A program made the translations under genes and the position numbers. Source: a bacterium (lineage in GTDB: Bacteria > Electryoneota > Electryoneia > Electryoneales > Electryoneaceae). Taken from it: DNA of 36,123 nucleotides. Numbering within the stretch: the stretch's first letter is position 1; each line of letters begins with the position of its first letter. The notes under the pieces were generated by a model. That model did not search any database. It had not been told where the DNA came from and worked only from the letters and a program-made list of their open reading frames with translations. This document shows positions 26,456-35,550 of the stretch, piece by piece. Where the stretch lies: NCBI GenBank assembly GCA_028278125.1, contig JANQEY010000219.1, positions 1 to 36,123 of the forward strand. The letters run 5' to 3'.

Positions 26456-27388
26456 TTACACCTGTTTGGATTGATTTGCAGCCTGTGGTTGAGTTCGTTT
26501 AGACTGAAATACACCCGCAACACCGGCTAAGATAAGAGCTGTGCCGACAATTGTCCAAACGGTAACCTGTTCCTTCAGTATTACCCATCCCAGGAAAACT
26601 GCAATTACCGGATTTACGTAAGCATATGTGGTGACAACTGCAGTTGGAAGCAGTTGCAGGGCATACAAAAATGATGTAAAGGCGATAATCGATCCGGCTA
26701 TCACCAGGTATCCCCAGGCAATCCAGGCTTCAGTTGTGGGAGCCAGTGGTGGTTCCCCGGAAACAAATGATATCAGGAAAAAGGCGATACAGCCGATCAG
26801 TTGTTGATAACCCGAACTTGCCGCAGGTGTGAGTTTTACCGGTTTCCTGACCTGTAGCACGGAACCGGCTCCCCAGAACAGGGGTGCGAGAAGCAGGGCT
26901 ATTACCGACCAGATGTCCGTCGCAGAACCCTGTTTTATCACCGGGTAGGTGAGTACACCGAGTCCAGCAAAACCAATTACTAGCGACATAATGAGTTGAA
27001 ATGACGGAGGACGACGGTCTACTATCGATTCTACCATCGCCACCCAGAGCGGCATTGTTCCCACCAGGAGAGCGGCAAAACCGGAGTTCGCGTGCTGTTC
27101 TGCCCAGTTTACCAGGCCGTTTCCACCAATCCACAGGAGCAGACCACAAGCAATCAGGATCGGCCATTCCGATCTTGTTGGTAACAAACGGTGTTTACGA
27201 AAATATGTCCAACCGATAAGTAATAAACCGGCAACAAGAGTCCTGGTGGCACCGAGCATAAAGGGTGGGAAACCACCACCTTCCCGAACCGCAACCCTGA
27301 TAGCCAGGTAAGTACTTCCCCAAACTATATAAACTACAAGCAGGTGAAGCAGTCCACTCCAGGATATGTTTTTTTCGTGGTTTTGCAT
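26456..27388 (-). CDS. EamA-family (DMT superfamily) inner-membrane exporter
   Basis: At 310 residues with ten hydrophobic helices and two EamA repeats (about 15-145 and 158-300), this is a complete drug/metabolite transporter of the YedA/RhtA type. Hallmarks are 'VWGSTYLAIRVAV' in TM1, 'GNGLVNWAEQHANSGFAALLVGTMPLWVA' in the first repeat, 'LLAPLFWGAGSVLQVRKP' and 'VNPVIAVFLGWVILKEQVTVWTIVGTALILAGV' in the second. Members export amino acids, metabolites or drugs by proton exchange; the substrate is not readable. The ATG has no Shine-Dalgarno sequence but a TATAAT ends 8 bases before it, suggesting a leaderless message. The divergent neighbour is an NtrC-type regulator, 233 bases away. Confidence 0.92.
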   Translation of the reverse strand: MQNHEKNISWSGLLHLLVVYIVWGSTYLAIRVAVREGGGFPPFMLGATRTLVAGLLLIGWTYFRKHRLLPTRSEWPILIACGLLLWIGGNGLVNWAEQHANSGFAALLVGTMPLWVAMVESIVDRRPPSFQLIMSLVIGFAGLGVLTYPVIKQGSATDIWSVIALLLAPLFWGAGSVLQVRKPVKLTPAASSGYQQLIGCIAFFLISFVSGEPPLAPTTEAWIAWGYLVIAGSIIAFTSFLYALQLLPTAVVTTYAYVNPVIAVFLGWVILKEQVTVWTIVGTALILAGVAGVFQSKRTQPQAANQSKQV

Positions 27389-27396
27389 GTCGAAAT

Positions 27397-27402
27397 ATTA
27401 TA
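27397..27402 (-). promoter_or_regulatory. -10 box directly upstream of the EamA gene
   Basis: TATAAT on the minus strand ends 8 bases before the ATG at 27388, placing +1 at or next to the start codon. No convincing -35 is seen. Confidence 0.35.
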
Positions 27403-27621
27403 TCTGCCAGGTTTAAGTAACTTCTAAAAGTTGAAAATATTCCTGCTTAGGTTGAATAACAATACAGTAAACAATTTTCTTTAAAGCTGAGCCAATTGAT
27501 ATTGATGAATAGAATGCTATTGAATATTTTCACTAATACCTGTTATATATTTTTAAAATCTGCTCGATATATATATTTAAGCGTTAGCTAATTTACTTCT
27601 CATACCACTGCTGGATAAAAA

Positions 27622-29010
27622 ATGGAAACTGAGCGCATACTTGTTGCCGATGATGAAGAACGAATCCGGAAAGTGTTTCGTAACCTTCTCACTAGTGAAG
27701 GATATGAAACTATTGAGGCCGGTGACGGGATAAAATCGCTCGAATTGATAAAATCTGAAAAACCACTTATGGTTTTCCTCGATATTGACATGCCCGAGAT
27801 GGATGGTCTCACTGTGCTCGACAAACTGCGGGAAGAGGGAATTGATACCCCTGTTATTGTAATGACAGGTTTCAGCAGTATGGAAACTGCGATCAGGGCT
27901 GTACGCAGTGGAGCCTATGAATATATGGCAAAGCCGTTGGATTTCCAGAAAGTGATAGTATTAATCCAACGCTGCCTGGAAGAGCAACGCTTAAGATCGG
28001 AGATTGAACGGCTGCGTGAAAAACTACCGGACGATGCCGACCGTTATGAGTTGATAGGTTCCAGTCCACCGATGCTTGATATTTACAAGGCTATCGGCTC
28101 AATAGCGGGAACACCCAATACTACAAACGTGCTGATTCTGGGGGAAAGCGGAACAGGCAAGGAGTTGGTAGCCCGCCAGATACACCAATGGGGAAGTAAA
28201 ACTGAAAAACCGTTTCTACCACTTAATATGACAGCTCTTCCGGATAATTTGCTGGAAAGTGAATTGTTCGGTTATGAGAGAGGTGCATTTACAGGCGCTA
28301 ACCAGCGAAAAAGGGGAAAGTTTGAACTTGCACAGGATGGAACGATCTTCCTCGATGAAATAGGTGATTTATCTCCCGACTTGCAACAGAAATTATTAAG
28401 GGTTATCCAGGAACGTGAATTTGTTCGGTTGGGTGGTCATGAAACGATTGAAGTGCAGGCACGGTTTATTGCTGCGACACATGCTGACCTGGAGAAAAAA
28501 GTAAACGACGGTAAATTCAGACAAGATCTGTATTTCAGGTTGAATGTTGTAAATGTCGAAATCCCGCCACTAAGAGAACGAAGTGAAGATATTCCCCTTT
28601 TAGTTCAGCATTTTGCCGAGAAAGCTGCTACCCAGATGGGTAAAAAGGAATGGCATCTTCCCCCGGAAATGATAGAGAGGTTTATGGGACACAATTGGCC
28701 CGGGAACGTGCGGGAACTTGAAAATTCTATTGCTCGTGCTCTTGTTATGATTCCTGGTGAACATATGGAACCAATTGGAAAAAGTGTCTCAAAATCAAAA
28801 TCTTCTCCATTCGATCCCCCGGTTGTGCATAAAAAGCTGAAGGATGCCAGGAAAGCAGTGGTTCAAATCCTCGAACAGAAGTTTATTAAGATCAGGTTGC
28901 AGGAAACCAAGGGAAACGTCACCAAAGCTGCCGAAATAGCCGGGATAACCCGTCAAAGCTTCCAGCGAATGATGCAAAAGTACAAAATCCGTTCCCAGGA
29001 TTTTAAGTAG
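27622..29010 (+). CDS. NtrC-family sigma-54-dependent response regulator
   Basis: The domains are complete. The receiver (1-120) has Asp10/Asp11, phospho-acceptor Asp54 in 'VFLDIDMPEMDG', Thr82 and Lys104. The AAA+ domain (about 143-380) has Walker A GESGTGKE (174-181), GAFTGA (221-226, the sigma-54 contact loop), Walker B 'IFLDEIGD' (Asp245, Glu246) and 'FRQDLYFRLNVV...PPLRERSEDIPLL'. A Fis-type helix-turn-helix ('ETKGNVTKAAEIAGITRQSFQRMMQKY') ends the protein. It activates sigma-54 promoters after phosphorylation. No histidine kinase gene lies in the window, so it is an orphan here. The ATG has GGA 6-8 bases upstream. Targets are unknown; no clear -24/-12 element was recognised in nearby intergenic DNA. 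Confidence 0.95.
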   Translation: METERILVADDEERIRKVFRNLLTSEGYETIEAGDGIKSLELIKSEKPLMVFLDIDMPEMDGLTVLDKLREEGIDTPVIVMTGFSSMETAIRAVRSGAYEYMAKPLDFQKVIVLIQRCLEEQRLRSEIERLREKLPDDADRYELIGSSPPMLDIYKAIGSIAGTPNTTNVLILGESGTGKELVARQIHQWGSKTEKPFLPLNMTALPDNLLESELFGYERGAFTGANQRKRGKFELAQDGTIFLDEIGDLSPDLQQKLLRVIQEREFVRLGGHETIEVQARFIAATHADLEKKVNDGKFRQDLYFRLNVVNVEIPPLRERSEDIPLLVQHFAEKAATQMGKKEWHLPPEMIERFMGHNWPGNVRELENSIARALVMIPGEHMEPIGKSVSKSKSSPFDPPVVHKKLKDARKAVVQILEQKFIKIRLQETKGNVTKAAEIAGITRQSFQRMMQKYKIRSQDFK

Positions 29011-29215
29011 AACCAATTCGTCCCTGCATCATTTTTTACCCGCACTAACTGCCACAAAAATAACTGCAGTGTGCTCTCAATAGTTGCATTTTTCGAACTA
29101 TCCGGTTCCTATCTAACTGATATTTATTCACAGTTAAACGGCATAGAGTTTGTACTAAGAATACAGATAGAGCATAAATTGACAGGCTGATCACAAACTT
29201 CAGCAAGGCGGTCAA

Positions 29216-29473
29216 ATGACCGAAAACGGTAAAATAAAAGGAACTGAATCAATCGAAGAGTGCATCAATACTGGAAGAAGCATTGCTGAAGAAATGCTGA
29301 AAAGAATAGAGGAAATCGAACAGTCTACCAAGACCGGTGGACGGATAGACAGTGTGTCTTTACAGGTTATGTTTGATCTTTCCAATCGCCTGAATAAATG
29401 CCTCTATTCTATGATGGTAGATAAGACGAATACCAGGAAAATCGAGGCAGGCGGATCACAAATCGGTACCTAG
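29216..29473 (+). CDS. Small helical protein of unknown function
   Basis: This 85-residue ORF has AAGGCGG 6 bases before its ATG and charged, heptad-like sequence ('SIAEEMLKRIEEIEQSTK', 'LQVMFDLSNRLNKCLYSMMVDK'), suggesting two helices. It has no signal peptide and no family I recognise. It lies 205 bases after the NtrC-type regulator on the same strand and its last 18 bases overlap the 3' end of the convergent gene. The ribosome site and composition make it more likely real than a chance ORF. Confidence 0.6.
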   Translation: MTENGKIKGTESIEECINTGRSIAEEMLKRIEEIEQSTKTGGRIDSVSLQVMFDLSNRLNKCLYSMMVDKTNTRKIEAGGSQIGT

Positions 29474-32400
29474 AGATACATAGTATTTCGGTTTTGAAAC
29501 ACCCTGCCAGTCATTCTCCCAGGCCATATCCCATTTCAGGATAAAGGCACCCAGGTTCACCCTTGCGCCCCAGCCATATCCTACAGCTATATCTTCAAAC
29601 CTTTGTGGCTCGTTCTCAGCGTTTGTTAAACCGTTAAAGTTATTTCCATACCACGCAGCACCCATATCAAGGAACATTGCGCCCCTGATATTATAGAAGA
29701 AGAACGGCAATGGCCATCCGAAAAGCATATGCCTGATCAGCGGGAATCGGAATTCGTTATTGATGAGAACGTAGCGTGTACCATCAAGCTCGTAATAGTC
29801 TGCACCTCGCAAGGGAGTGGCAAAACCACTGAAGTAAACGTCATCAAGAGTTACCCGGATATCTCCGCCGGAAAAACGGCGGTTTATCCAGTTACTCACT
29901 CCGCCAACAAAAAATCTTTGTGGCTGTTCACCCCAGCTGGCTGCACCGGCAAAACGGAACATATGGACATAATCCAGTCCGAAATGATGATATTGCCTGA
30001 CATCGAGGGATAGTGTACGAAAATCTATGCCCCAGATATCATCCTTACTTGTGTCATATTCTTCGAACTTGGGGCTGTATGACACACCAATCCTCCATCG
30101 TCTTCCGTTCATAGGACCAGTCCAGCCCCAGAGAGTATTGTCTGAGACCAAAGCCAGGCTGGGTAATATAAAATGTCTCTTTTCCGCCTGTTCGTAGTCA
30201 AATTTAATTGGATTCCAGACATCTCTATCGATATTCACAAAGGCTGCTGAAAAATCGAATCGTTTATATTTTGAAATTGGATAGAGGAAGTCGAAGCTAG
30301 CGCCGTAATTTCGGTCACGGAAATCGCCCAGGTTAAAGAAATAGACATTATGGAAAACACCACCTCCAAAATCAGCGCGTTGCGGAAGATTATAATAATA
30401 GAGGCTGAAATTACTGTTCTCGAAACTGTAATAGAGATCAGTTGTCAGGTAAAACAGGTGATTGCCGAGAATATCACTGAATAAAACCTGCCCCATACCC
30501 TGGAGACCGAAAAAGGTGTTGTATCCTGCGGTGGCGTTAACAATGTCCGGCGAAAATTTCAGTTTATATTTGCGCTGAATAAAATTGCCATCCTCATCCA
30601 GCAATGGTCCCTGTTTCGCGTTGGCTTTTCTAATCGCACTTTCATTATCGATGTTGTTAGGACTGAAGACATAATTTGAATAAGGATTAAACCTTGTTTC
30701 CTTGATGTCACCCGGTTCATCATCAGGAACAAACCGTACACCGCGTTCCTCGGGTTTTCTCACGATTATATTACTGCTGTCGGCTATAAGAGAATCAAGT
30801 TCTGATTGAGTAAGCGAATCACTGGGAGATAACTCTTCCGAGCCGGATGATTCTACAACTATATTTTCTGATGATTCCTCGTCTGCTTCTTCCGAGCTGG
30901 CCTGTATAGCCGCATCAGTTGAATCGTCAACAACTATATAAGAATGCCTGGATGGTTCAGTATCTCTTAAAATATCTATATCTTCGACAGGGATAGAGGA
31001 GATATCAGCCAACATTACCAGGTTCCCTGCAAGCTCATTTTGACCCTTGTTACGAGAAGCTGTGGGAAGATTACCGTTTTCCTTCTGCTGGAAAGCTGTA
31101 TATGTCAGATCTTTCCTGCGTTCAGTATCTAGTGGATTCTTATAGAGATAGACATCATATCCACCTTCATGGAATGTAGAAAACGCTACAGTTCCTGACT
31201 GCGACCAACTGGGCTGTACAATCCCGGTAAGTACATCAGTAATTGGCCAGCTTGAACCATCATTGAGATCCATCAGGTAAATATTTGCAATCCCGTTGCG
31301 ATCTGAAACGAAGCTGACCGTATCTTTTGCTGAAGTCCATGAGGGTGTTCGGTCAATGAACTTATCGTCAGTAACCTGGTGAAGTTTACCAGATTCAAGA
31401 TCAAGCATATAAACATCGATTTTTTCGTAATCATGATCCCACATATTAAATTCTTCACCGGGTTGGCCAAGGTATCCATTTCTGTCTGATATGAACAAAA
31501 TCCTTTCACCGTTAGGATCCCATGATGGATCATAATCACTGAAAATATCGTCTGTCAGCTTCCTGATAGATTCTTCTTCTATATTCACCAGGTAAATATC
31601 GCTCTGTCCATCATCAAAACCAGCCAGTGTAATTCTTGTTCCGTCTGGTGACCAGACAGGGCTGAAGATGCCGTCAAGACCAAAACTCATCTTTTTGACC
31701 ACTTCGCCGGTTTCAACATCAAGGATATACAGGGCGTCCTCAGGACCCGATTCAGCGATAAATGCCAGGTAACGACTGTCATGAGACCAGCCAACCCATG
31801 GACGAATCCAGAGAAGTTTTTCAAATAATTCCACTCGTTGCCCGGTAATCAGTTTTCTCTCGATTTTGCCGGTCACAGTTGAGAATAGATACAGACTGAG
31901 GTAATCATCCTTGTCCGAAAGAAGCACCATCTTATCGCCATCAGGTGAGAGTGCAGGCGACGTATTGATAAAATTGTACCATTTTTCATGATCTGTAAAC
32001 TTCTCGGCAAAATCTGTCGGTGATTCATGATTAGCGGCAACCGGCCAGATTTCTCTTTTTACATGTTTATGCCAGCGTTTACTAAGCTCTTCCAGGTCAA
32101 ATCCAAGAGCCTTTTTTATCGCCCGGTTCAAATCACGATGACTTCGAATCCTACGCAGAATCTCACCAACCTTTTCCGAACCATAGCGCTGATCGATGTA
32201 ATAGAGGACTGATTGACCACCCTTGTAGAAAAAATAGCCGGATAGACGATTTATCGGCGGCAGGTAATCGTTAATGACAGCGTCACGGATGTACATATCT
32301 GCTTCATTTGACCAGCCGAATTGTGACTCGTATTCAGCAAGTCCCTCGATAAACCAGAGGGGCAGAGGCATCCTGCTCAAACCCGATAAAATACTCTGGA

Positions 32401-32989
32401 TACCTTCTCCATAAAGCATTCGCAGCATTACGGCATGAGTTAATTCGTGATGAATAACATGACGAAACTGACTGTAGGAACCTTCAAAGGGTATAACTAC
32501 CCTGTTCTTAAGAAATTCAGTAAATCCGCCGGTAGATTCACCTACAAATCCGCCAATGTTATTCTGTTGAAAAGCATTGTGATTCGGGTAGACAATAAAT
32601 GTTATTCGCGAGTTTAAAGAATAATTCCAGGAATTCTGTATCGATTGAAGCGCTTCCTCCGCTTCCCAGGCAGTAAATTCTGCGATTTTGAACTCGTCTT
32701 TTGGATGGTAAATATCAAAATGTTCTGTCCTGATATAGTACCAGTCAAAATTATCATAGTTTACTTTATTCTGTCCGAAATACTGTGAATAAGAAAGTTT
32801 TGGAAGAAAAAACAGGGAAAACAGCGCAAGAACTATTATAAACATTAATGATCGAATCGGATCGATGTACCAGGGTATATTATCACGATGTACCGCAACG
32901 TCGGGGGATGAGTCTGTATTTTTATTTATTCTGTCAGCATGCCTGTTTCTATAGTCCACTGTAACCTCGAATGAAATGAAAAACATCAT
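29456..32989 (-). CDS. Exported metallopeptidase-like/TolB-type propeller/Omp85-type barrel fusion
   Basis: The 1177-residue product has three parts. Residues about 80-310 are a peptidase-MA-like gluzincin domain with HExxH (His181-Glu182-Leu-Thr-His185) and the third ligand Glu219 in 'IEGLAEYESQ'. Residues about 340-650 hold about six PD40/WD40-like blades as in TolB ('SPDGDKMVLLSDKDD', 'SPDGTRITLAG', 'DPNGERILFISDRNG'). After an acidic Ser/Glu-rich linker (about 690-760), residues about 800-1177 form a bacterial-surface-antigen barrel. It is therefore likely an outer-membrane protein with a periplasmic or surface protease and propeller. The ATG at 32989 puts 48 residues before the signal helix; a GTG at 32959 with GAGG 5 bases upstream is an attractive alternative. 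It is monocistronic, with a promoter at 33040-33069. Confidence 0.9.
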   Translation of the reverse strand: MMFFISFEVTVDYRNRHADRINKNTDSSPDVAVHRDNIPWYIDPIRSLMFIIVLALFSLFFLPKLSYSQYFGQNKVNYDNFDWYYIRTEHFDIYHPKDEFKIAEFTAWEAEEALQSIQNSWNYSLNSRITFIVYPNHNAFQQNNIGGFVGESTGGFTEFLKNRVVIPFEGSYSQFRHVIHHELTHAVMLRMLYGEGIQSILSGLSRMPLPLWFIEGLAEYESQFGWSNEADMYIRDAVINDYLPPINRLSGYFFYKGGQSVLYYIDQRYGSEKVGEILRRIRSHRDLNRAIKKALGFDLEELSKRWHKHVKREIWPVAANHESPTDFAEKFTDHEKWYNFINTSPALSPDGDKMVLLSDKDDYLSLYLFSTVTGKIERKLITGQRVELFEKLLWIRPWVGWSHDSRYLAFIAESGPEDALYILDVETGEVVKKMSFGLDGIFSPVWSPDGTRITLAGFDDGQSDIYLVNIEEESIRKLTDDIFSDYDPSWDPNGERILFISDRNGYLGQPGEEFNMWDHDYEKIDVYMLDLESGKLHQVTDDKFIDRTPSWTSAKDTVSFVSDRNGIANIYLMDLNDGSSWPITDVLTGIVQPSWSQSGTVAFSTFHEGGYDVYLYKNPLDTERRKDLTYTAFQQKENGNLPTASRNKGQNELAGNLVMLADISSIPVEDIDILRDTEPSRHSYIVVDDSTDAAIQASSEEADEESSENIVVESSGSEELSPSDSLTQSELDSLIADSSNIIVRKPEERGVRFVPDDEPGDIKETRFNPYSNYVFSPNNIDNESAIRKANAKQGPLLDEDGNFIQRKYKLKFSPDIVNATAGYNTFFGLQGMGQVLFSDILGNHLFYLTTDLYYSFENSNFSLYYYNLPQRADFGGGVFHNVYFFNLGDFRDRNYGASFDFLYPISKYKRFDFSAAFVNIDRDVWNPIKFDYEQAEKRHFILPSLALVSDNTLWGWTGPMNGRRWRIGVSYSPKFEEYDTSKDDIWGIDFRTLSLDVRQYHHFGLDYVHMFRFAGAASWGEQPQRFFVGGVSNWINRRFSGGDIRVTLDDVYFSGFATPLRGADYYELDGTRYVLINNEFRFPLIRHMLFGWPLPFFFYNIRGAMFLDMGAAWYGNNFNGLTNAENEPQRFEDIAVGYGWGARVNLGAFILKWDMAWENDWQGVSKPKYYVSLGTDL

Positions 32990-33039
32990 CTTGCGAGATA
33001 ATATTCTTATCCAGGATAAAGTAATATGATTATCGTTTT

Positions 33040-33069
33040 ATTATAAGCATAATTTTAATTCAATATCAA
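33040..33069 (-). promoter_or_regulatory. Sigma-70-type promoter of the peptidase/propeller/barrel gene
   Basis: On the minus strand TTGATA (33064-33069) and TATAAT (33040-33045) are 18 bases apart, with the ATG about 50 bases downstream of the -10. Five of six and six of six consensus matches. Confidence 0.6.
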
Positions 33070-33195
33070 AAAGCCGAAGAATTATATTAAATGTAAAGGA
33101 GTTTGAATTAAAACCACAATGATTCTCGTTTTTTCTTAAACTCATTAAAATTATTAGACGTTCCCCGTTCAGCCAGGTTTAAGGAGTAATTTGAG

Positions 33196-34728
33196 TTAAT
33201 TTACCTCGACCAGTTGTTTATTATTTATAGTGCCAGGTTTAACCTTTTCCGGTTCATCAATATTAATTATCTGCCTGATATCAGCAGTAATAGATAGTTT
33301 TTTATTGGTTTTTAAAAGGTCCAGTAGACGGACATAGGCTTTGTTGTTCTTATACCAGTTACTGTTCAACCTGCGAGCGTAATGCGCAATGCCAATATCC
33401 AGGAATTTGAACCTGGTTAAACGACGAAGTGTCTCCCTGAAAGAATAAAACCGTTTGTGTGCGAACATCTGTGCCTTTTGCAGCGCAGCCAGTGAAAAAT
33501 TGTTCGGTTGATAAACCACGTGATGAGCATCATAGAGGCTCCAGTCGTTAAACTTTAATCTCCCGTCCTTCGCTAAATCATCATAACATCTCGTTCCCGG
33601 CAATGGTGTAAGGATCAGGAACTGTGCTGAGCTCAGCCAGTTCCTGCGCGCAAATCTGACAGTCTCTTTTACCGCTGATGGATTGTCTTCATCCAGGCCG
33701 AGAATAAACATTCCATGAACGTTAATGCCATTTTTCCGGAATCCCCTCGCAGCTGTTTTCATGTCGTCAACGGTAGCTTTTTTCTTGATCGATCTGAGGC
33801 TTTCGGGATTCACCGATTCAAAACCGATAAATACGGTATGGCAACCGGCCCGTTTCATTAATTCAAGTATTTCACTGTCTTTTGCCGTATCTGCTCTAAC
33901 CTGGGTCGACCATTCGAAGGTAAAGTTCTCCTTTATCATTCTTTTGAGCAATTCTTTAGTCCGTTTTGGACTCGCAGTAAAATTATCATCATAAAAAAAG
34001 ATATAGTTTCTCTTCTTATTGTGAGTATGTAATTCTTTGATAATATGATCAGTTGAACGCCATCTATATTTTCGACCGAACATGCCTGTTACGGAACAAA
34101 ATGAACAATCGAATGGACAACCCCGTGAGGTCTGCACCGGAATTATTCTTTTACCGGCCATCAGCGGAGCTTTTCCCTCAATCAAGGAAAAATCAGGGAT
34201 AGGAAGATCATCAAGTTGAACGCAATTGTGGGTAATTTCGTTTTGAACATTAAATTCTGCCCTAGTGCCTGTACCAGGTTTACAACCTGTGTCTCTAATT
34301 ATTTCTTCAGCGAAACTGAGATTGGGAACTGAACGCCATTTCTTGTTGCCCGCAAATTCATCCAGAAAAATGGGGAAAGCTATTTCACCCTCACCACGTA
34401 ACACAAAATCGCAATGTTCGAGCGCTTCGTCCGGCAGGAATGTAACATGAGGTCCACCCATTATTACCGGAATTCCATTAGCCCTGATTTTATCCGCGAT
34501 GGCATATGCACGCGGTGCTGTTGAGGTTATTGTCGATATTGCTACCAGGTCTGCCCGGTAGATTTTCGCCCAGTCGATTGGATGACGTTCCTCAAAAATG
34601 ACAGAGACTTCCCATCCAAGCTCACCGGCAATTGTCCCCAGGATCACAGGGCCTAATCTAGGCAGAGGAAATCCCGAAAATATATGCAGGTCAGGCGATT
34701 TGGGTTCTATAAATACTATCCTTTTCAT
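33196..34728 (-). CDS. B12-binding radical SAM enzyme
   Basis: The 510-residue protein has an N-terminal cobalamin-binding Rossmann domain (about 1-140; 'LVAISTITSTAPRAYAIADKIRANGIPVIMGGPHVTFLPDEAL') followed by a radical SAM core with Cys204, Cys208 and Cys211 in 'SRGCPFDCSFCSVTGMFG' as 4Fe-4S ligands. Downstream 'IFFYDDNFTASPKRTKELL', 'GFESVNPESLRSIKK' and 'VHGMFILGLDEDN' fit the TIM barrel. The end ('LLTPLPGTRCYDDLAKDGRL...FAHKRFYSFRETLRRL') resembles the DUF4070-type tail of this class. Relatives methylate or rearrange lipids and other unactivated carbons; the substrate is unknown. The ATG has GAGGA 7 bases upstream. It is 32 bases downstream of the tandem-MerR gene and probably cotranscribed. 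Confidence 0.93.
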   Translation of the reverse strand: MKRIVFIEPKSPDLHIFSGFPLPRLGPVILGTIAGELGWEVSVIFEERHPIDWAKIYRADLVAISTITSTAPRAYAIADKIRANGIPVIMGGPHVTFLPDEALEHCDFVLRGEGEIAFPIFLDEFAGNKKWRSVPNLSFAEEIIRDTGCKPGTGTRAEFNVQNEITHNCVQLDDLPIPDFSLIEGKAPLMAGKRIIPVQTSRGCPFDCSFCSVTGMFGRKYRWRSTDHIIKELHTHNKKRNYIFFYDDNFTASPKRTKELLKRMIKENFTFEWSTQVRADTAKDSEILELMKRAGCHTVFIGFESVNPESLRSIKKKATVDDMKTAARGFRKNGINVHGMFILGLDEDNPSAVKETVRFARRNWLSSAQFLILTPLPGTRCYDDLAKDGRLKFNDWSLYDAHHVVYQPNNFSLAALQKAQMFAHKRFYSFRETLRRLTRFKFLDIGIAHYARRLNSNWYKNNKAYVRLLDLLKTNKKLSITADIRQIINIDEPEKVKPGTINNKQLVEVN

Positions 34729-34760
34729 GTTCTATCCTCTAATCATAATGCTGCTGAAGA

Positions 34761-35519
34761 CTAATTTCCCGGTTTTGTCGCAAGTTTTGGTTTGCGATTG
34801 GCTTGTTTGTTTTTTGGCGATGAATTCGAATTCAGTAACTGGTTTATCTCACGTTTTTTCTTCCTGATAAGATCTTCCCATCGGCCGATACCATTCTTGA
34901 GTATTTTCATTCTCTCCTCAAGTAGTGTGATTTTTGATTGCATGAGTTCTAAACGTTCATTCATAACCTTTTTCGCATAGCCTGCGGTACCGTTCTGGAT
35001 TGTGATAAAATCCCGGAAAAGATCCGCTGTTTCCTTAATCTCTTCGAGTGAGTATCCAAAATTCTGGAAATCTCTTATCAGGTTGCAGAGATAGATATAG
35101 TGTTCCGAATAGAGACGGAATCCCCCTTCACTACGACCGTCCGGCTGAATTATTTCCCGTTCTTCCCAGTATTTTATTGTCCGGGCGTTCAAACCGGTCT
35201 GCTTAGCCAGCTCACCAACAGTGAGGAGTTTCCTTGCGTTCCTGGAACTTCTTGTTTTTGTACTATTCGATGGCAGGCCAACTTTCCTGATGATTTTCTG
35301 TATACCGTTTAAATCATAACCCATCGATAACAGGTGCTGTATATGACGACCATCCTCAATATCTGAATTAGTGTAGTAGGGAGTCGAATTATCGATTTTT
35401 CCAGGTAATCGGATTAATCCAAGCTGTTCCCACTTATCCAGTTCACCAGGCTTGAGAGAAAGCGCTTTCAGCAGCTCTTCTCTTGAGAAAATGTCAGTAT
35501 CCATAATAACTACGTCCAC
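34761..35519 (-). CDS. Transcription regulator with two MerR-type DNA-binding domains
   Basis: Two winged HTH_MerR-like domains are seen. Domain 1 (about 11-78) is divergent: 'FSREELLKALSLKPGELDKWEQLGLIRLPG...YYTNSDIEDGRHIQHLLSMGYDLNGIQKII'. Domain 2 (about 98-165) is classical: 'LTVGELAKQTGLNARTIKYWEEREIIQPDGRSEGGFRLYSEHYIYLCNLIRDFQNFGYSLEEIKE'. A coiled coil (about 185-230) and a basic tail follow; no metal-binding Cys or ligand domain is visible. A single MerR protein normally has one such domain and works as a dimer. The start is a GTG at 35519 or an ATG at 35504. It is the first gene of an operon with the B12 radical SAM enzyme and is driven by a consensus promoter that carries a motif shared with the yjbQ promoter. 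Confidence 0.88.
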   Translation of the reverse strand: MDVVIMDTDIFSREELLKALSLKPGELDKWEQLGLIRLPGKIDNSTPYYTNSDIEDGRHIQHLLSMGYDLNGIQKIIRKVGLPSNSTKTRSSRNARKLLTVGELAKQTGLNARTIKYWEEREIIQPDGRSEGGFRLYSEHYIYLCNLIRDFQNFGYSLEEIKETADLFRDFITIQNGTAGYAKKVMNERLELMQSKITLLEERMKILKNGIGRWEDLIRKKKREINQLLNSNSSPKNKQANRKPKLATKPGN

Positions 35520-35550
35520 GTATAGGTGAGATATAAAAGTGACAGTAAAC

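Noticed and set aside
26730..27167. A 145-codon minus-strand frame within the EamA gene.
   Set aside because: Its translation is the frame-shifted reading of the transporter, with no hydrophobic pattern or homology.
27405..33242. GCCAGGTTTAA appears three times in or near intergenic DNA (near 27405, 33172 and 33232).
   Set aside because: An 11-base word three times is within chance expectation, and CCAGG-rich words are common in this genome's coding sequence.
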